Positions 8,000 to 18,241 are shown, counted from the first letter of the stretch. The stretch: DNA of 64,000 bases from Lachnospiraceae bacterium NK4A144 (GCA_000424365.1 AUJT01000005.1:106881-170880); one strand, 5' to 3'. Translations and numbers: made by a program. The notes: generated from the letters alone by a model not told the origin.

Positions 8000-9879
8000 G
8001 CCTGCGCCGTGATCCATCCGGTACGGCAACCTCTATATTTACTAAAAAGACCTCTTCTTAAAAGCCCTATCTGTATCTCTGTCTTATCTCCGTCAGGCAG
8101 TAATTTCTCATCTATCATCAAGAAAAATCCTGACAATAACAGATCTGTCTCTGAAGCGAAAACCTCAGGTACATCCTTTCTCACATAACGCACTGCCGGA
8201 AATACTTTTTCCCCGTCAGCAGTCTTTACTGCTATAAAAGGATCGTACTCATACCCCGGTCTTCCGGATACAAATGCCCAGCCGCGGATCTCATAATATT
8301 TCTCTCTTCCGCAGGCATCACTTCTGCAAAAGCGGATATTTTCGAGAGAATACCGCATCTTTTTATGTCCGGACTTTAATTTATTAAATTCTGCCAGTGT
8401 CACTGACGAAAAATCCTCTCTGCCGATCACTGAAGCTTCTTCCTCTGTGTCAGGAACATTCACGCGATAATCCAGTCCCGTGTCTGTAAGATTCGGACTG
8501 TACCATGGATCACCGTTTTGAATCAGAGCTGCATTTTTTTCTTCAAAATATGCTCTCTCTGATGCCAGTCTTGCAAATGCCGCTTCACTGATGTCATCAC
8601 TTCTCCTGCTAAGGCTCTCATGATGGATCAGATAAAAATCGCACATGCAGACATTATATAAGCCTTTTCTTAAAAGTGACGCGCACAGATCCACATCCGT
8701 ATAAGCTATTGCCAGTTTCTCATCAAAACCATGCACAAGCTCAAACTTTTCTCTGGATACCATGAGACACGCGCCTGTTACAGCAAAGCAGTTATGCATG
8801 CCTCGATTGATACCGTGATAGTATTCCTGATCGTCAGTATAACCTGCAAGCTTATGGGAAGCCCCCGTCCTAAGTAGAGTAATGCCGCAATGCTGTATCC
8901 TTTCGGCTCCGGGATAAAGAAGCTTGCATCCTACAGCACCGACATGCTCTTCACCGGATTTTTCCGCCATTTTCCTTAGGAAAACCGTATTTTCCGGAAC
9001 TTCCACATCATCATTAAGGAACAGCAGGAAATCTGTTTTCCCTGCATTTTCTGCGCCTCTGTTGCATAACGCAGAATAGATGAACGGTGATTCATAACGG
9101 TCGTATGCAAATCTGTATTTTTCAGAAAGCTTCCTGTATTGCTGCGTGTTTGCATCATTACTTCCGTTGTCGACTACTACAATACTTAAGTTTGTTCTGT
9201 CAAGCTCTGCCGATTGCCGCAGGCTGCTCACACAGGTTTCCAGGAGTTCAGGATGATCCTTTGAAAGTATCACCGCAGTCACTCTAAAGCTTTTATCATC
9301 AGTCAGTTCATTAGTTGTTCCGACCGGCTTCTCTGCATATCCTGTGTGATCCGTTCCATCACCATGTGAAAGGATCTCAGGTATATGAAGCTGTGTTTTC
9401 GCAGAAAATATGCATTCTCTTAAAAAATCAGTGCTTCCATAGGGTAACGGGCCTTTTTCAGCCTTAACTTTCTCAACAATTTCATGTTTAACGAGGGTCA
9501 GACTTCCAAAATAATACAGGGACTCCAGCGTATCCGGAGACCAGTCAGGCTTAAACCACGGGTCATGCCTTCCATTCTGATCAAGCACATCCTCGTCTCC
9601 GTAGATCACATCCGGCAGACAGCCTTCATGATAATTTTTCAGAGCTCTTTCAATTTTTGTGCCTGCATCATCTGCGATCTTCGCACCCAGCAGCAAAAAA
9701 ACTTCATATTTTCCCCGAAAACACGCCATTTGATCCGAAGCCCCGGAAAGTACGGATTTCTCCGCATCCTTCCGAGTCTCCGGATCAGCCACAATACGCT
9801 TTTCTTCCTGCTTCTTTATCCATCTGAGATAAGGATTCTGAAGATTATTCAGTTGTGTTTCATATTCCGCGCGCCTCAT
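7996..9879 (-). CDS. GT2 glycosyltransferase, two-domain
   Basis: A protein of 627 residues. The N-terminal part is an incomplete GT-A-like domain: it lacks the normal opening but has IYGDEDVLDQNG and DWSPDTL, typical of the second half of tandem GT2 proteins. A complete GT-A domain follows (VTAVILSKDHPELLETC, VVVDNGSNDANT, FLNDDVEVP). About 110 C-terminal residues have no recognised fold. The start at ATG 9879 overlaps the stop of the methyltransferase gene as ATGA. An earlier in-frame ATG at 9933 would overlap that gene by 58 bp and is less likely. Probably acts with the next GT2 gene in building the exported glycan. Confidence 0.8.
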   Translation of the reverse strand: MRRAEYETQLNNLQNPYLRWIKKQEEKRIVADPETRKDAEKSVLSGASDQMACFRGKYEVFLLLGAKIADDAGTKIERALKNYHEGCLPDVIYGDEDVLDQNGRHDPWFKPDWSPDTLESLYYFGSLTLVKHEIVEKVKAEKGPLPYGSTDFLRECIFSAKTQLHIPEILSHGDGTDHTGYAEKPVGTTNELTDDKSFRVTAVILSKDHPELLETCVSSLRQSAELDRTNLSIVVVDNGSNDANTQQYRKLSEKYRFAYDRYESPFIYSALCNRGAENAGKTDFLLFLNDDVEVPENTVFLRKMAEKSGEEHVGAVGCKLLYPGAERIQHCGITLLRTGASHKLAGYTDDQEYYHGINRGMHNCFAVTGACLMVSREKFELVHGFDEKLAIAYTDVDLCASLLRKGLYNVCMCDFYLIHHESLSRRSDDISEAAFARLASERAYFEEKNAALIQNGDPWYSPNLTDTGLDYRVNVPDTEEEASVIGREDFSSVTLAEFNKLKSGHKKMRYSLENIRFCRSDACGREKYYEIRGWAFVSGRPGYEYDPFIAVKTADGEKVFPAVRYVRKDVPEVFASETDLLLSGFFLMIDEKLLPDGDKTEIQIGLLRRGLFSKYRGCRTGWITAQA

Positions 9880-12077
9880 ACCAGACTCACCGGTACATAC
9901 TCCGGTCTCGTGCCGTGAATGAGATGTGACCACTTTGAACCTTCATTATCAAGCGGCACCGCAAACTCAAACGCAAGCGGCTTCCAGAAGCGGTCATCCA
10001 CTCTTGCTATAGCATACTCCATATGAAGAGTTGATCCTTCTGTGGCTTTTTCCAAAATGATCTGTGAATCATCTGTGTCGAAAAGGATCACATGCTCGGA
10101 AATACCTGTTCCGTTTACAAGGCACTCCTCAACAACTTTTCCATCAAGTGAAATATTTGCGATCTTTACCATACAGGGATAGGTTGCAGGATCAAATCTG
10201 ACTGCTCTGCATCCCTCCGGCAGTACAGTATCAAATGAAATATTGTCATTTTCATCGCGGAGCGCATTAATAACGCAGGAATTTTCCTCGCTGTAACCCA
10301 TTCCTGTATCATAATAGATAACCACATGCTCAGGTCTGTAAAGAAGTCTCGCATGCTTCATGGAGTTCTCAAAGAGAATGTTGTTTCCTCCAAAGATAGA
10401 ATACATTCCCACAAGAGAAATATTTCTTCCCGCAATATGTCTCTGGAAACCTGCCTCCATCTGTTCATAGATATGCTTCTCTACTTCGCTTATAGAAAGC
10501 TTCTCCCAGATATCAAGGTCTCCCATCCATTCACTTCCTGCCTCCGCGATGTAATATCTCATTGCTCTGTAGATCAGGAAATCTACCGGTATCGGGAAAT
10601 CAAAGGTCCATTCGTAATCAATGATATTCCAACCATTACTAAAGATCAGATTTGAAAAGATCATATCAAGATCCGTACACTTCATGCTCATATGCTGACC
10701 CGGTACGGACTTCACCTGAAAGATCTCTCTAAACTCATCTGTGATAACAAACTTCTCAGTAGCGATCTTTCTGAGCGCTACAGCAAAATTCAGGATAGCT
10801 GTTATGCATTCACGTGCATGACCTTTTTTACGCATAAGGTCAAGCTCGTCATTCATGCTGCGGCCTGTAAGGAACTCAAAATCAAGGCATCTGAGCTTAC
10901 CATCTTTATCTCTCTCAGCCTTGCATTTATTGGGCTTAAACGCAGTTCCCTTAAATTCTTCACGGATCTTTTCTGATGCAGCTTCCATCTTTTCAAGATG
11001 AGGAATAGCTTCATCAGTAAACGGATATTTAACAACAACCTTACGATGATTGTCATCTTCTTCTATATCAGTTCTGATCTGATACAGCGGATCTCTCTCA
11101 TTACTGTGCTTAGAGTAGATAGCACGACGTGCCGAAGTACTCTCAAGGCGCATGCTCTTCTCCAAAACTACCAGATAAGAATTTGAGAAGAACGGGAAAT
11201 ATCCGTCAGAAAGAGCTTCATCCAAAGCCTCGCTCTCATTAAAGAGAGTGATCCTCTCTCCGTCAAAGTTTCTCCTGTTTTCTGTAAAATCACCAACTGA
11301 AGGCAGACGATCATCTGAATAGATGGTTATCGGAAGCTTGTAGTCAGGATACGGATAGAAGAATTTTGCCTTGTAGCCCGTCTTTTTGAAAAGTCTGGCC
11401 AAGCCTTCCTTTGAGAAAGTATGCGCACTTCCGCCATGATGATATCCCTCTATACCATCAAAGTATCTGCCTGTATGATCCTCTCTGCAGCCGGCAAAAT
11501 ATTTCATGCCGTACTTATTCTCAATAGCGATAACGATCTGACCACCCGGAGCCAGATGTCTCGTTAAGATCTGCAGAAACTTTTCATACGGTGCCTTATC
11601 ATGAATATATGAAACAGCATATTCAAGTACACCTATAAGCATTATATAGTCATACTTTTCATCAAGATGTTCCTCTATATCCTCGAAATTGCCAACAAGA
11701 ATATCGATATTGTCGGCATCCTTATTTCTCCACGCATTAATAAGGCTTCTCTTGCGGCTGAGCTCGATACAGGTCACATGTGCTGCTTTCTCAGCCAATG
11801 TTCCTGTAATGGCGCCGCATCCAGCTCCGATCTCAAGAACCTTATGTGTCTTTCTGATAGGCAGGAAATCAACGATATTTCCTCTCAGATGTGACAGATG
11901 ATAAAGAACACTCCAACGCTTCTCCACAGCGATGATGTGATTGAACTCATCCTTTGTATGTGTCTTTACAATCTGAAGAAGGGCGTCCTCTTCGGCGCCC
12001 TCTGAATACAGATCCTCTCCGGGATAATCGGTATAGTCCAGATGAACGTTGCCGATGTCCTCGAATTTCATTTCCAT
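9876..12077 (-). CDS. SAM-dependent methyltransferase fused to a kinase-like domain (WbdD-like architecture)
   Basis: A protein of 733 residues. Residues about 75-250 are a class I methyltransferase (VLEIGAGCGAITGTL, CIELS, IMLIGVLEY, LAPGGQIVIAIENKYG). Residues about 315-540 look like a protein-kinase/APH-type fold: candidate ATP lysine in KVVVKYPF (about K350), a catalytic-loop-like segment TDLDMIFSNLIF (D469, N476) and IIDYEW (D487) as the metal-binding aspartate. This order matches E. coli WbdD, which caps O-antigen with phosphate and methyl and so sets chain length. The next gene upstream is a Wzt with a C-terminal glycan-binding domain. The kinase assignment rests on sparse motifs and is inference. 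GGAAAGGAA precedes the start. Confidence 0.7.
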   Translation of the reverse strand: MEMKFEDIGNVHLDYTDYPGEDLYSEGAEEDALLQIVKTHTKDEFNHIIAVEKRWSVLYHLSHLRGNIVDFLPIRKTHKVLEIGAGCGAITGTLAEKAAHVTCIELSRKRSLINAWRNKDADNIDILVGNFEDIEEHLDEKYDYIMLIGVLEYAVSYIHDKAPYEKFLQILTRHLAPGGQIVIAIENKYGMKYFAGCREDHTGRYFDGIEGYHHGGSAHTFSKEGLARLFKKTGYKAKFFYPYPDYKLPITIYSDDRLPSVGDFTENRRNFDGERITLFNESEALDEALSDGYFPFFSNSYLVVLEKSMRLESTSARRAIYSKHSNERDPLYQIRTDIEEDDNHRKVVVKYPFTDEAIPHLEKMEAASEKIREEFKGTAFKPNKCKAERDKDGKLRCLDFEFLTGRSMNDELDLMRKKGHARECITAILNFAVALRKIATEKFVITDEFREIFQVKSVPGQHMSMKCTDLDMIFSNLIFSNGWNIIDYEWTFDFPIPVDFLIYRAMRYYIAEAGSEWMGDLDIWEKLSISEVEKHIYEQMEAGFQRHIAGRNISLVGMYSIFGGNNILFENSMKHARLLYRPEHVVIYYDTGMGYSEENSCVINALRDENDNISFDTVLPEGCRAVRFDPATYPCMVKIANISLDGKVVEECLVNGTGISEHVILFDTDDSQIILEKATEGSTLHMEYAIARVDDRFWKPLAFEFAVPLDNEGSKWSHLIHGTRPEYVPVSLV

Positions 12078-12093
12078 TACCGATTTCCTTTCC

Positions 12094-13383
12094 TCATGGA
12101 TGGGATTTCTCTACTGTAGTTTCCATTCCCATATCGTAATAACCAACTGTATCTTTTGTAGAGATCACGGAAATATTAAAGATGTCATACATCCTGTTAT
12201 ATACCGTAAATTCTCCCTCTCTGTATCCCACGAGACCGAGAGATATGAGATATTCTCCGCCCTGCAGATTCATATCCTGCGTAAAAGTAGCTGTCAGCTC
12301 ATCACCATCTTCAACGGTACCTGTATCTACTTTTTCAAACATGGTATTTGTACCGGTGATCTCGACTCCAAGCCTGTTTTTGAATGAAACCGCAATGATT
12401 GGCTGGTGGATATGAGCATGAAACCTTGTCCTGACACGTATCGTAAAGGAATCACCCTTTATGATCGTATTTGTGATCTGTCCACTGTTATCTATGCAGC
12501 AGAAATCCACGATTTCACCGAGTCCGTTTCCATACGTATCCTGTGACGGGTTAAGTACCATTTTGTCTCTCCAGAGACCTTCTCCGGAACTCTCTCCGTT
12601 CATTCCACCGCGATTAAGAGAACCTACATGATCACCGGGCTTTGAATCAAGCTGATGTACAAGAACTTTCTTGTACATATCAATAATCTCTTTCGGTGCA
12701 CCCTCTCCGATCTTCTTTCCTCTGTCGAGGAGAATTACACGGTCACAGTACTTACTGATACTGGACAGATCGTGACTAACAAACAGGATGGTCTTTCCGG
12801 CCTTTTTGAACTCCTCAAATTTATGATAACACTTGTTCTGGAAGAAAATATCACCTACTGAAAGTGCCTCATCAACAATAAGGATCTCCGGATCGATATT
12901 TATAGCAACCGCAAATGCCAGACGGACAAACATACCGCTGGAATAGGTCTTACACTTCTGATATACAAAATCTCCTATGTCTGCAAAATCAAGTATATCC
13001 TGAAGCTTCGCATCTATTTCTTCTTTGGAAAATCCGATCATCGTACCGTTAAGATAGATATTCTCGATACCCGTAAATTCCATATTGAAGCCCGCGCCAA
13101 GTTCCAGGAGTGCCGAGATACGTCCATTTATCTCCACGTTACCTGATGTAGGACTGAGTACTCCGGTTATTATCTTAAGGATAGTCGACTTTCCGGAACC
13201 GTTTGTTCCGATGATTCCGACTGTTTCTCCCTGATTAACCGTCATCGAAACGTCTCTCAGAGCATAATGCTCATGATAAAGCTTCTTTTTGGTAATTCCG
13301 AGAGAATCCCTTAACCGGTCCCTCTGATGATCATAGAGTTTATACATTTTGTCGAGATGCTCGACCTTAATTGCTGACTGCAT
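12094..13383 (-). CDS. Wzt: polysaccharide ABC exporter ATPase with C-terminal carbohydrate-binding domain
   Basis: A protein of 429 residues. The nucleotide-binding domain (about 1-240) has Walker A GTNGSGKST, the signature YSSGMFVRLAFAVA in place of LSGGQ (normal for this subfamily), Walker B ILIVDEALSVGD and the switch FVSHD. The C-terminal 170 residues (IVDFCCIDNSGQITNTI, FTIRVRTRFHA, GGEYLISLGL) are a Wzt-C beta-sandwich, which in E. coli O9a recognises the capped non-reducing end of the glycan. It acts with the adjacent permease at the inner membrane. Spacing is 16 bp to the methyltransferase gene and 22 bp to the permease gene. Confidence 0.92.
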   Translation of the reverse strand: MQSAIKVEHLDKMYKLYDHQRDRLRDSLGITKKKLYHEHYALRDVSMTVNQGETVGIIGTNGSGKSTILKIITGVLSPTSGNVEINGRISALLELGAGFNMEFTGIENIYLNGTMIGFSKEEIDAKLQDILDFADIGDFVYQKCKTYSSGMFVRLAFAVAINIDPEILIVDEALSVGDIFFQNKCYHKFEEFKKAGKTILFVSHDLSSISKYCDRVILLDRGKKIGEGAPKEIIDMYKKVLVHQLDSKPGDHVGSLNRGGMNGESSGEGLWRDKMVLNPSQDTYGNGLGEIVDFCCIDNSGQITNTIIKGDSFTIRVRTRFHAHIHQPIIAVSFKNRLGVEITGTNTMFEKVDTGTVEDGDELTATFTQDMNLQGGEYLISLGLVGYREGEFTVYNRMYDIFNISVISTKDTVGYYDMGMETTVEKSHP

Positions 13384-13405
13384 TAAAAAACCTCAAAACT
13401 GGTAT

Positions 13406-14380
13406 TTACAATATATCTGCAAAATGAACCTTCAGGCGTCTGAACACTATAGCTCCAAAAAGGAACATAGCCGCTGAAACGATCCAAAAATAAGCTGTTG
13501 AATAAAAATGCTCCCAAAACCACATCTTATCAAGCAGAGCCATTCTGTAACCATCAACCAGATAGTAAACAGGATTCAGCTTGAACAAGATCTGGAAAGG
13601 TCTTGAAAGAGAATCCAGATGCCACATGATCGGTGTTATCCATACTCCAACCTGGAGCATGATACCTATGATCTGTCCAAGATCCCTGAAAAATACCACT
13701 ATAGAACACGTGATATAGCTCATTCCGAGTACAAGGAAAAACGCGCACAAGGTAAAATACGGCAACTGAAGCCAATACAATGTAGGATAATATCCACAAA
13801 GTATCATCAGTATGCATGCGATTCCCGTAAGAAATATATGTATAAATAAAGCACTGATAACCTTGATGATAGGAAGGATGCTTATCTTAAACACGACTTT
13901 CTTTACAAGAAACTGATACGAAAGAAGTGCGCTTGTTCCCTGACCCCATGCATCAGAGAAAAAGAACCATGGCGTAATGCCTGCGATAAGCCACAGTACA
14001 AACGGATATGTGGTCTCACCGGTCATGTCTGATCTGGCACCCACAGCAAATACGAACCAGTATACAAGTACCGTAACGACCGGCTGTACAAACGCCCAAA
14101 AAATACCCAGGTAAGAACCTGCATATTTGGATTTGAAATCATTCTTGGCAAGCTTCCAGATAAGCTGCCTGTTTTGCCACAGCTCCATTGGAAGCGATAT
14201 TATCCTCTCGTAACCCAGGACAAACGCTATAAAAGCAGCATCGATCATGCAGCAGGAGATAAGTTTCTTAAGTACCTCCTGTACAGGATCTGCCAACACA
14301 TTATGATGAAGAATAATATAGGCATTCCAGAGTATTACTAAAAGCAATACTCCGATGATAACCTTTTTCTTTTTAGTCAT
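13406..14380 (-). CDS. Wzm: polysaccharide ABC exporter permease
   Basis: A protein of 324 residues with an ABC-2-type permease domain: WQNRQLIWKLAKNDFKSKYAGS (cytoplasmic interface helix) followed by about six membrane segments including GITPWFFFSDAWGQGTSALL. About 55 extra N-terminal residues carry one or two additional hydrophobic segments not found in the shortest family members. It forms the channel for export of lipid-linked or nascent polysaccharide together with the Wzt ATPase encoded next. GAGGATTTTT precedes the start as ribosome site. Confidence 0.9.
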   Translation of the reverse strand: MTKKKKVIIGVLLLVILWNAYIILHHNVLADPVQEVLKKLISCCMIDAAFIAFVLGYERIISLPMELWQNRQLIWKLAKNDFKSKYAGSYLGIFWAFVQPVVTVLVYWFVFAVGARSDMTGETTYPFVLWLIAGITPWFFFSDAWGQGTSALLSYQFLVKKVVFKISILPIIKVISALFIHIFLTGIACILMILCGYYPTLYWLQLPYFTLCAFFLVLGMSYITCSIVVFFRDLGQIIGIMLQVGVWITPIMWHLDSLSRPFQILFKLNPVYYLVDGYRMALLDKMWFWEHFYSTAYFWIVSAAMFLFGAIVFRRLKVHFADIL

Positions 14381-14404
14381 AGAACAAAAATCCTCGATAA
14401 AACC

Positions 14405-14974
14405 TTACTGGATTCCACGCTCTGCCTTAAATACAGAGAAATCAGCCCAGTTGCGGTCACGATCATTGATATTTAACTCTTCCGGCTTAACAGAATCCGG
14501 CCATACGATTCCGATCTCAGGATCATCGAAACGAAGTCCGCCATCATCACCGGGATGGAAGAAATCATCACACTTATAGGCAAATTCTGCTTTTTCTGAA
14601 AGGACAAGGAATCCATGGGCAAAATTTCTTGGAATATAGAACATTTTTTTGTTCTCCGCAGAAAGAAGCACTCCAAACCACTTTCCAAATGTCTCTGAAC
14701 CCGGACGAAGATCAACTGCTACGTCATAGACTTCTCCGCTAAGTACGCGTACAAGCTTTGACTGCGGAAATTCCTTCTGGAAATGCATACCACGAAGAAC
14801 GCCTCTTGTTGAAGAGGACTGATTATCCTGAACAAATACATCATTGATACCGGCCTCTTTGAACTGGTCTGCACGATATGTCTCCATGAAATAACCGCGC
14901 TCATCTCCAAATACTTCCGGTGTAATGACCTTAAGGCCCTCGATCTCACATGTTTCTACTTTAATCTGTCCCAT
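14405..14974 (-). CDS. rfbC: dTDP-4-dehydrorhamnose 3,5-epimerase
   Basis: A 189-residue cupin-fold epimerase. Visible family signatures are VITPEVFGDERGYFMETY, RGVLRGMHFQ with the catalytic His, VYDVAVDLRPGSETFGKW, and YIPRNFAHGFLVLS. It converts dTDP-4-keto-6-deoxyglucose to dTDP-4-keto-L-rhamnose. It shares the transcript with rfbA and rfbB. RfbD, which would finish dTDP-L-rhamnose, is not in the window, so it must be elsewhere or the keto sugar is used differently. Confidence 0.95.
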   Translation of the reverse strand: MGQIKVETCEIEGLKVITPEVFGDERGYFMETYRADQFKEAGINDVFVQDNQSSSTRGVLRGMHFQKEFPQSKLVRVLSGEVYDVAVDLRPGSETFGKWFGVLLSAENKKMFYIPRNFAHGFLVLSEKAEFAYKCDDFFHPGDDGGLRFDDPEIGIVWPDSVKPEELNINDRDRNWADFSVFKAERGIQ

Positions 14975-14991
14975 AATTTCCTTTCCATGTC

Positions 14992-16266
14992 CTAATCTCC
15001 AAGAGAGAGATTCAGGTTCAGATCTACATTTCCCTCTATTCCATCAACATGACCCTTTGACGAGTACTGCCATGCATCATAATGCCCTTCATAATCCGGC
15101 GTACGTACCTTGTACTGAGCAAGCCAGATCTTCCAGTCACCGAGAGAATCTGTATCAATATACTTCCTAAACCAGTTCTTGCTGGCATAAACTCCTGCCC
15201 GGTATCCCATACCTGTAAGAGTTTCGCAAAACGCATTTATGTTTTCTGCTCTGGTCTTAGGATCAAGAGCGTCTCCACGTCCTCCCGATCCTTCAACATC
15301 TATAAACACAGGAGCGGCAAGTTCTTCAGGTTTCACCAAAGACGCAACCATACTTGCCTCTTCCACAGCTTCCGTGGTATTTAGAGCCTGCGTAAAGAAA
15401 TAAACACCAATCTTTACGCCTGCATCTTTCGCACCTTTAAGATTTTTCTGAAAATATGGATCTTCAACCAGCGATCCACTCGATGATCCACGATATCCCA
15501 AACGGATTATCGCAAACTGCACTCCACTGTCTCGGACAGTTTCCCAATCTATATCTTTATTGTATTTGGATACATCAATTCCAAGCGTACCGTTTGACAG
15601 ATCTATCTCACCTGATTCAAGCAGCTCTCCATCATCATCTTCATCGAGATCCGCAGTATCTTCCACTGACGCATCTATATCCGATTCCATATAGATCATG
15701 GAACTGATATCTGCAACCGCAGTATATGAAATTTCCTGTCTGACAGTCACCGTACTTTCAGATTCCGGAGCGATATATCCGGGGGTTGGTGTTAATTCTG
15801 CAGTATATCTTCCGCTCGGCAGATCAGCTGCATACAGGATACCATCCTTATCTGAATCCTCATACGAAGCAGAAAATGAATCACTCCGAATATTACAGAT
15901 AAATCCGACACCTGTAACCGGTCTTCCATCTCTGTCAACTACCAGCATACGAATATCCCGGTTAACAGACGATAAGAGAAGCGTAAGCTGTGTACGCTCC
16001 TCCTGATTTGCTGCAGCCTTCTCAGTAGCCCTTACCGGTTCTTCAACAGGTTCGATCCCCGCATCCGCTAGAGCCGCAAGACTTTCTGTCCCGGGCGCAC
16101 TGAGAGAAGAGGGTTCTTCTGCTGTACCAAGTGTATCTGCTTCGACTCTTCTCTGAGTTACGGATCCTGATAATAAACCGTTCATGTTGAGAAGAACTGC
16201 AAATGCTCCCAATACCGTAAGAACCCCTATTATAAAGGTTATTAAAATAAACTGCTTAGTCTTCAT
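14992..16266 (-). CDS. Membrane-anchored GH25 (lysozyme-type) protein
   Basis: A 424-residue protein: N-terminal membrane anchor (about 7-30), low-complexity linker, a transthyretin/CarboxypepD-regulatory-like beta domain (about 100-190, [14 protein letters not shown] ... [11 protein letters not shown]), an acidic stretch, then a GH25 domain from about 222. The GH25 motifs are [30 protein letters not shown] with the Asp and Glu of the active site, [10 protein letters not shown] and [12 protein letters not shown]. It should cleave peptidoglycan glycan strands outside the membrane. It overlaps rfbA by 11 bp and sits between rfbA and rfbC, so it is co-expressed with the polysaccharide genes, perhaps opening the wall for export or attachment. 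Confidence 0.88.
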   Translation of the reverse strand: MKTKQFILITFIIGVLTVLGAFAVLLNMNGLLSGSVTQRRVEADTLGTAEEPSSLSAPGTESLAALADAGIEPVEEPVRATEKAAANQEERTQLTLLLSSVNRDIRMLVVDRDGRPVTGVGFICNIRSDSFSASYEDSDKDGILYAADLPSGRYTAELTPTPGYIAPESESTVTVRQEISYTAVADISSMIYMESDIDASVEDTADLDEDDDGELLESGEIDLSNGTLGIDVSKYNKDIDWETVRDSGVQFAIIRLGYRGSSSGSLVEDPYFQKNLKGAKDAGVKIGVYFFTQALNTTEAVEEASMVASLVKPEELAAPVFIDVEGSGGRGDALDPKTRAENINAFCETLTGMGYRAGVYASKNWFRKYIDTDSLGDWKIWLAQYKVRTPDYEGHYDAWQYSSKGHVDGIEGNVDLNLNLSLGD

Positions 16267-17125
16267 TTGCTACATCGACCAGGTACTGGCCGTATGCAGT
16301 CTTAAGGAGAGGCTCCGCAAGCTTCAGGAGCTCCTCTTTATCGATAAATCCCTTTTTGTAAGCGATCTCTTCGATACATGAAATATATAACCCCTGTCTC
16401 TTCTGGAAAGCTGATACAAAATCCGCTGCATCGAGAAGCGAATCGTGACTTCCTGTATCTAGCCATGCAAATCCGCGTCCGAGAGTCTCTACATAGAGAT
16501 CTCCTCTCTCCAGATAAGTATTATTAACAGTTGTTATCTCAAGCTCACCTCTGGCTGAAGGCTTTACATTCCTTGCGATATCAACAACGTCATTATCATA
16601 GAAGTAAAGACCCGGAACCGCATACTTTGACTTAGGATTTTCAGGTTTTTCTTCGATGGAAACAGCCTTGCCATCCTTATCAAACTCAACGACACCGTAA
16701 GCTCTGGGATCCTTTACGTAATATCCAAAGATAGTCGCACCCTTTTGTCTCTCTGCCGCACGTGTAAGTACAGATGAGAAATCATGTCCGTAGAAAATAT
16801 TATCTCCAAGAACCATTGCGACACTATCATTTCCGATGAAATCCGCGCCAATGATAAATGCCTCGGCAAGTCCGTTAGGATGCTCCTGAACTTTATAGCT
16901 CATGTTAAGTCCGAGCTGTGATCCATCTCCAAAAAGTTCCTCAAACATAGGAAGATCTCTCGGTGTTGAAATGATCAGGATATCCCTTATACCAGCCAGC
17001 ATAAGTGTTGACAGCGGATAGTAGATCATCGGCTTATCATATACCGGCATCATCTGTTTTGAAACAGCCTTTGTCAGGGGATACAGTCTTGTACCGGAAC
17101 CACCCGCAAGAATAATACCTTTCAT
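16256..17125 (-). CDS. rfbA: Glucose-1-phosphate thymidylyltransferase
   Basis: A 289-residue nucleotidyltransferase with the complete family signature: [64 protein letters not shown] and [15 protein letters not shown]. It forms dTDP-glucose from glucose-1-P and dTTP, the first step of the dTDP-sugar pathway; PgcA from the adjacent unit supplies glucose-1-P. It lies 33 bp after rfbB in the same direction. Confidence 0.96.
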   Translation of the reverse strand: MKGIILAGGSGTRLYPLTKAVSKQMMPVYDKPMIYYPLSTLMLAGIRDILIISTPRDLPMFEELFGDGSQLGLNMSYKVQEHPNGLAEAFIIGADFIGNDSVAMVLGDNIFYGHDFSSVLTRAAERQKGATIFGYYVKDPRAYGVVEFDKDGKAVSIEEKPENPKSKYAVPGLYFYDNDVVDIARNVKPSARGELEITTVNNTYLERGDLYVETLGRGFAWLDTGSHDSLLDAADFVSAFQKRQGLYISCIEEIAYKKGFIDKEELLKLAEPLLKTAYGQYLVDVANED

Positions 17126-17158
17126 AAATACATCTCCTCCATATCGGATGTTTTATTA

Positions 17159-18241
17159 TTAGCGATCAGAATACATCTTATCGTAGTACTTCTGATAATC
17201 TCCGCTTGTTACCTCTGTCATCCATTCCTGATTCTCGAGATACCACTTAACTGTCTTTTTGATGCCTTCAGCAAAGAATGTCTCCGGCTCCCAGCCAAGC
17301 TCAGCCTTGATCTTGTCAGGCGCGATGGCATATCTTCTGTCGTGACCCTTTCTGTCTGCAACAAAGCGGATCAGTTCTTCACTGACATTTGCCTTTCTCG
17401 GATCGGAATCCGGAAGGATCTCCTTAAGAGTATCAAGGATGATATGAATGATCTCGATATTCTGCTTTTCATTATGACCGCCGATATTATACTTCTCTCC
17501 AATACGACCGCCCTCAAGTACCATATCGATACCCTTGCAGTGATCATCCACATATAACCAGTCACGGATATTCTTTCCGTCTCCGTAAACAGGAAGCTCT
17601 TTGCCCTGAAGCGCGTTGTTGATGATAAGCGGTATCAGCTTCTCCGGGAACTGATAAGGTCCGTAGTTATTAGAGCAGTTTGTGATAACTGCCGGGAACT
17701 TGTATGTATCGACATAAGCCTTTACAAGGAAGTCTGAAGAAGCCTTACTTGCAGAATACGGGCTATGCGGTGAATACGGTGTTGTCTCATAGAAGAAATC
17801 TGTGAGATTATCCAGAGATCCGTAAACCTCATCAGTAGAAACATGAAGGAATTTCTTTCCTTCCTTAAATGAACCGTCTTCCTGCTCCCATGCATCCTTT
17901 GCACAGTTGAGCATGATAAGAGTACCGAGTACATTTGTCTCTACAAAGATCTCAGGATTAACAATACTGCGGTCTACATGACTCTCAGCAGCAAAGTTAA
18001 CAACGTAATCTATGTCATTATCCTTAAAGACCTTTTCGATCTCCTCTTTATTGCGGATGTCTGCCTTAACGAATGTGTAGTTTTCAATTCCCTCAACATC
18101 CTTGAGGTTACCCAGATTTCCGGCGTAAGTCAGTGCATCCACGTTAATGATGCGGATATCGTTTCCATGCTTACGAAACATATAATGAATAAAATTGGAG
18201 CCGATAAATCCTGCTCCTCCTGTTACAAGATAAGTCTTCAT
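17159..18241 (-). CDS. rfbB: dTDP-glucose 4,6-dehydratase
   Basis: A 360-residue extended SDR enzyme: NAD motif TGGAGFIGSNFI, VNFAAESHVDRSI, the catalytic STDEVYG and YSASKA (Tyr and Lys of the YxxxK motif), and NCSNNYGPYQFPEKLIPL. It converts dTDP-glucose to dTDP-4-keto-6-deoxyglucose. First gene of the polysaccharide unit; a well-formed sigma-A promoter is visible 72 bp upstream. Confidence 0.96.
   Translation of the reverse strand: MKTYLVTGGAGFIGSNFIHYMFRKHGNDIRIINVDALTYAGNLGNLKDVEGIENYTFVKADIRNKEEIEKVFKDNDIDYVVNFAAESHVDRSIVNPEIFVETNVLGTLIMLNCAKDAWEQEDGSFKEGKKFLHVSTDEVYGSLDNLTDFFYETTPYSPHSPYSASKASSDFLVKAYVDTYKFPAVITNCSNNYGPYQFPEKLIPLIINNALQGKELPVYGDGKNIRDWLYVDDHCKGIDMVLEGGRIGEKYNIGGHNEKQNIEIIHIILDTLKEILPDSDPRKANVSEELIRFVADRKGHDRRYAIAPDKIKAELGWEPETFFAEGIKKTVKWYLENQEWMTEVTSGDYQKYYDKMYSDR

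Noticed and set aside
7316..8188. A 290-codon plus-strand frame opposite the GT2 genes
   Set aside because: It is antisense to two strong GT2 genes, has a low-complexity Phe/Leu/Ile/Ser composition typical of a shadow frame, and no ribosome site or recognised domain.
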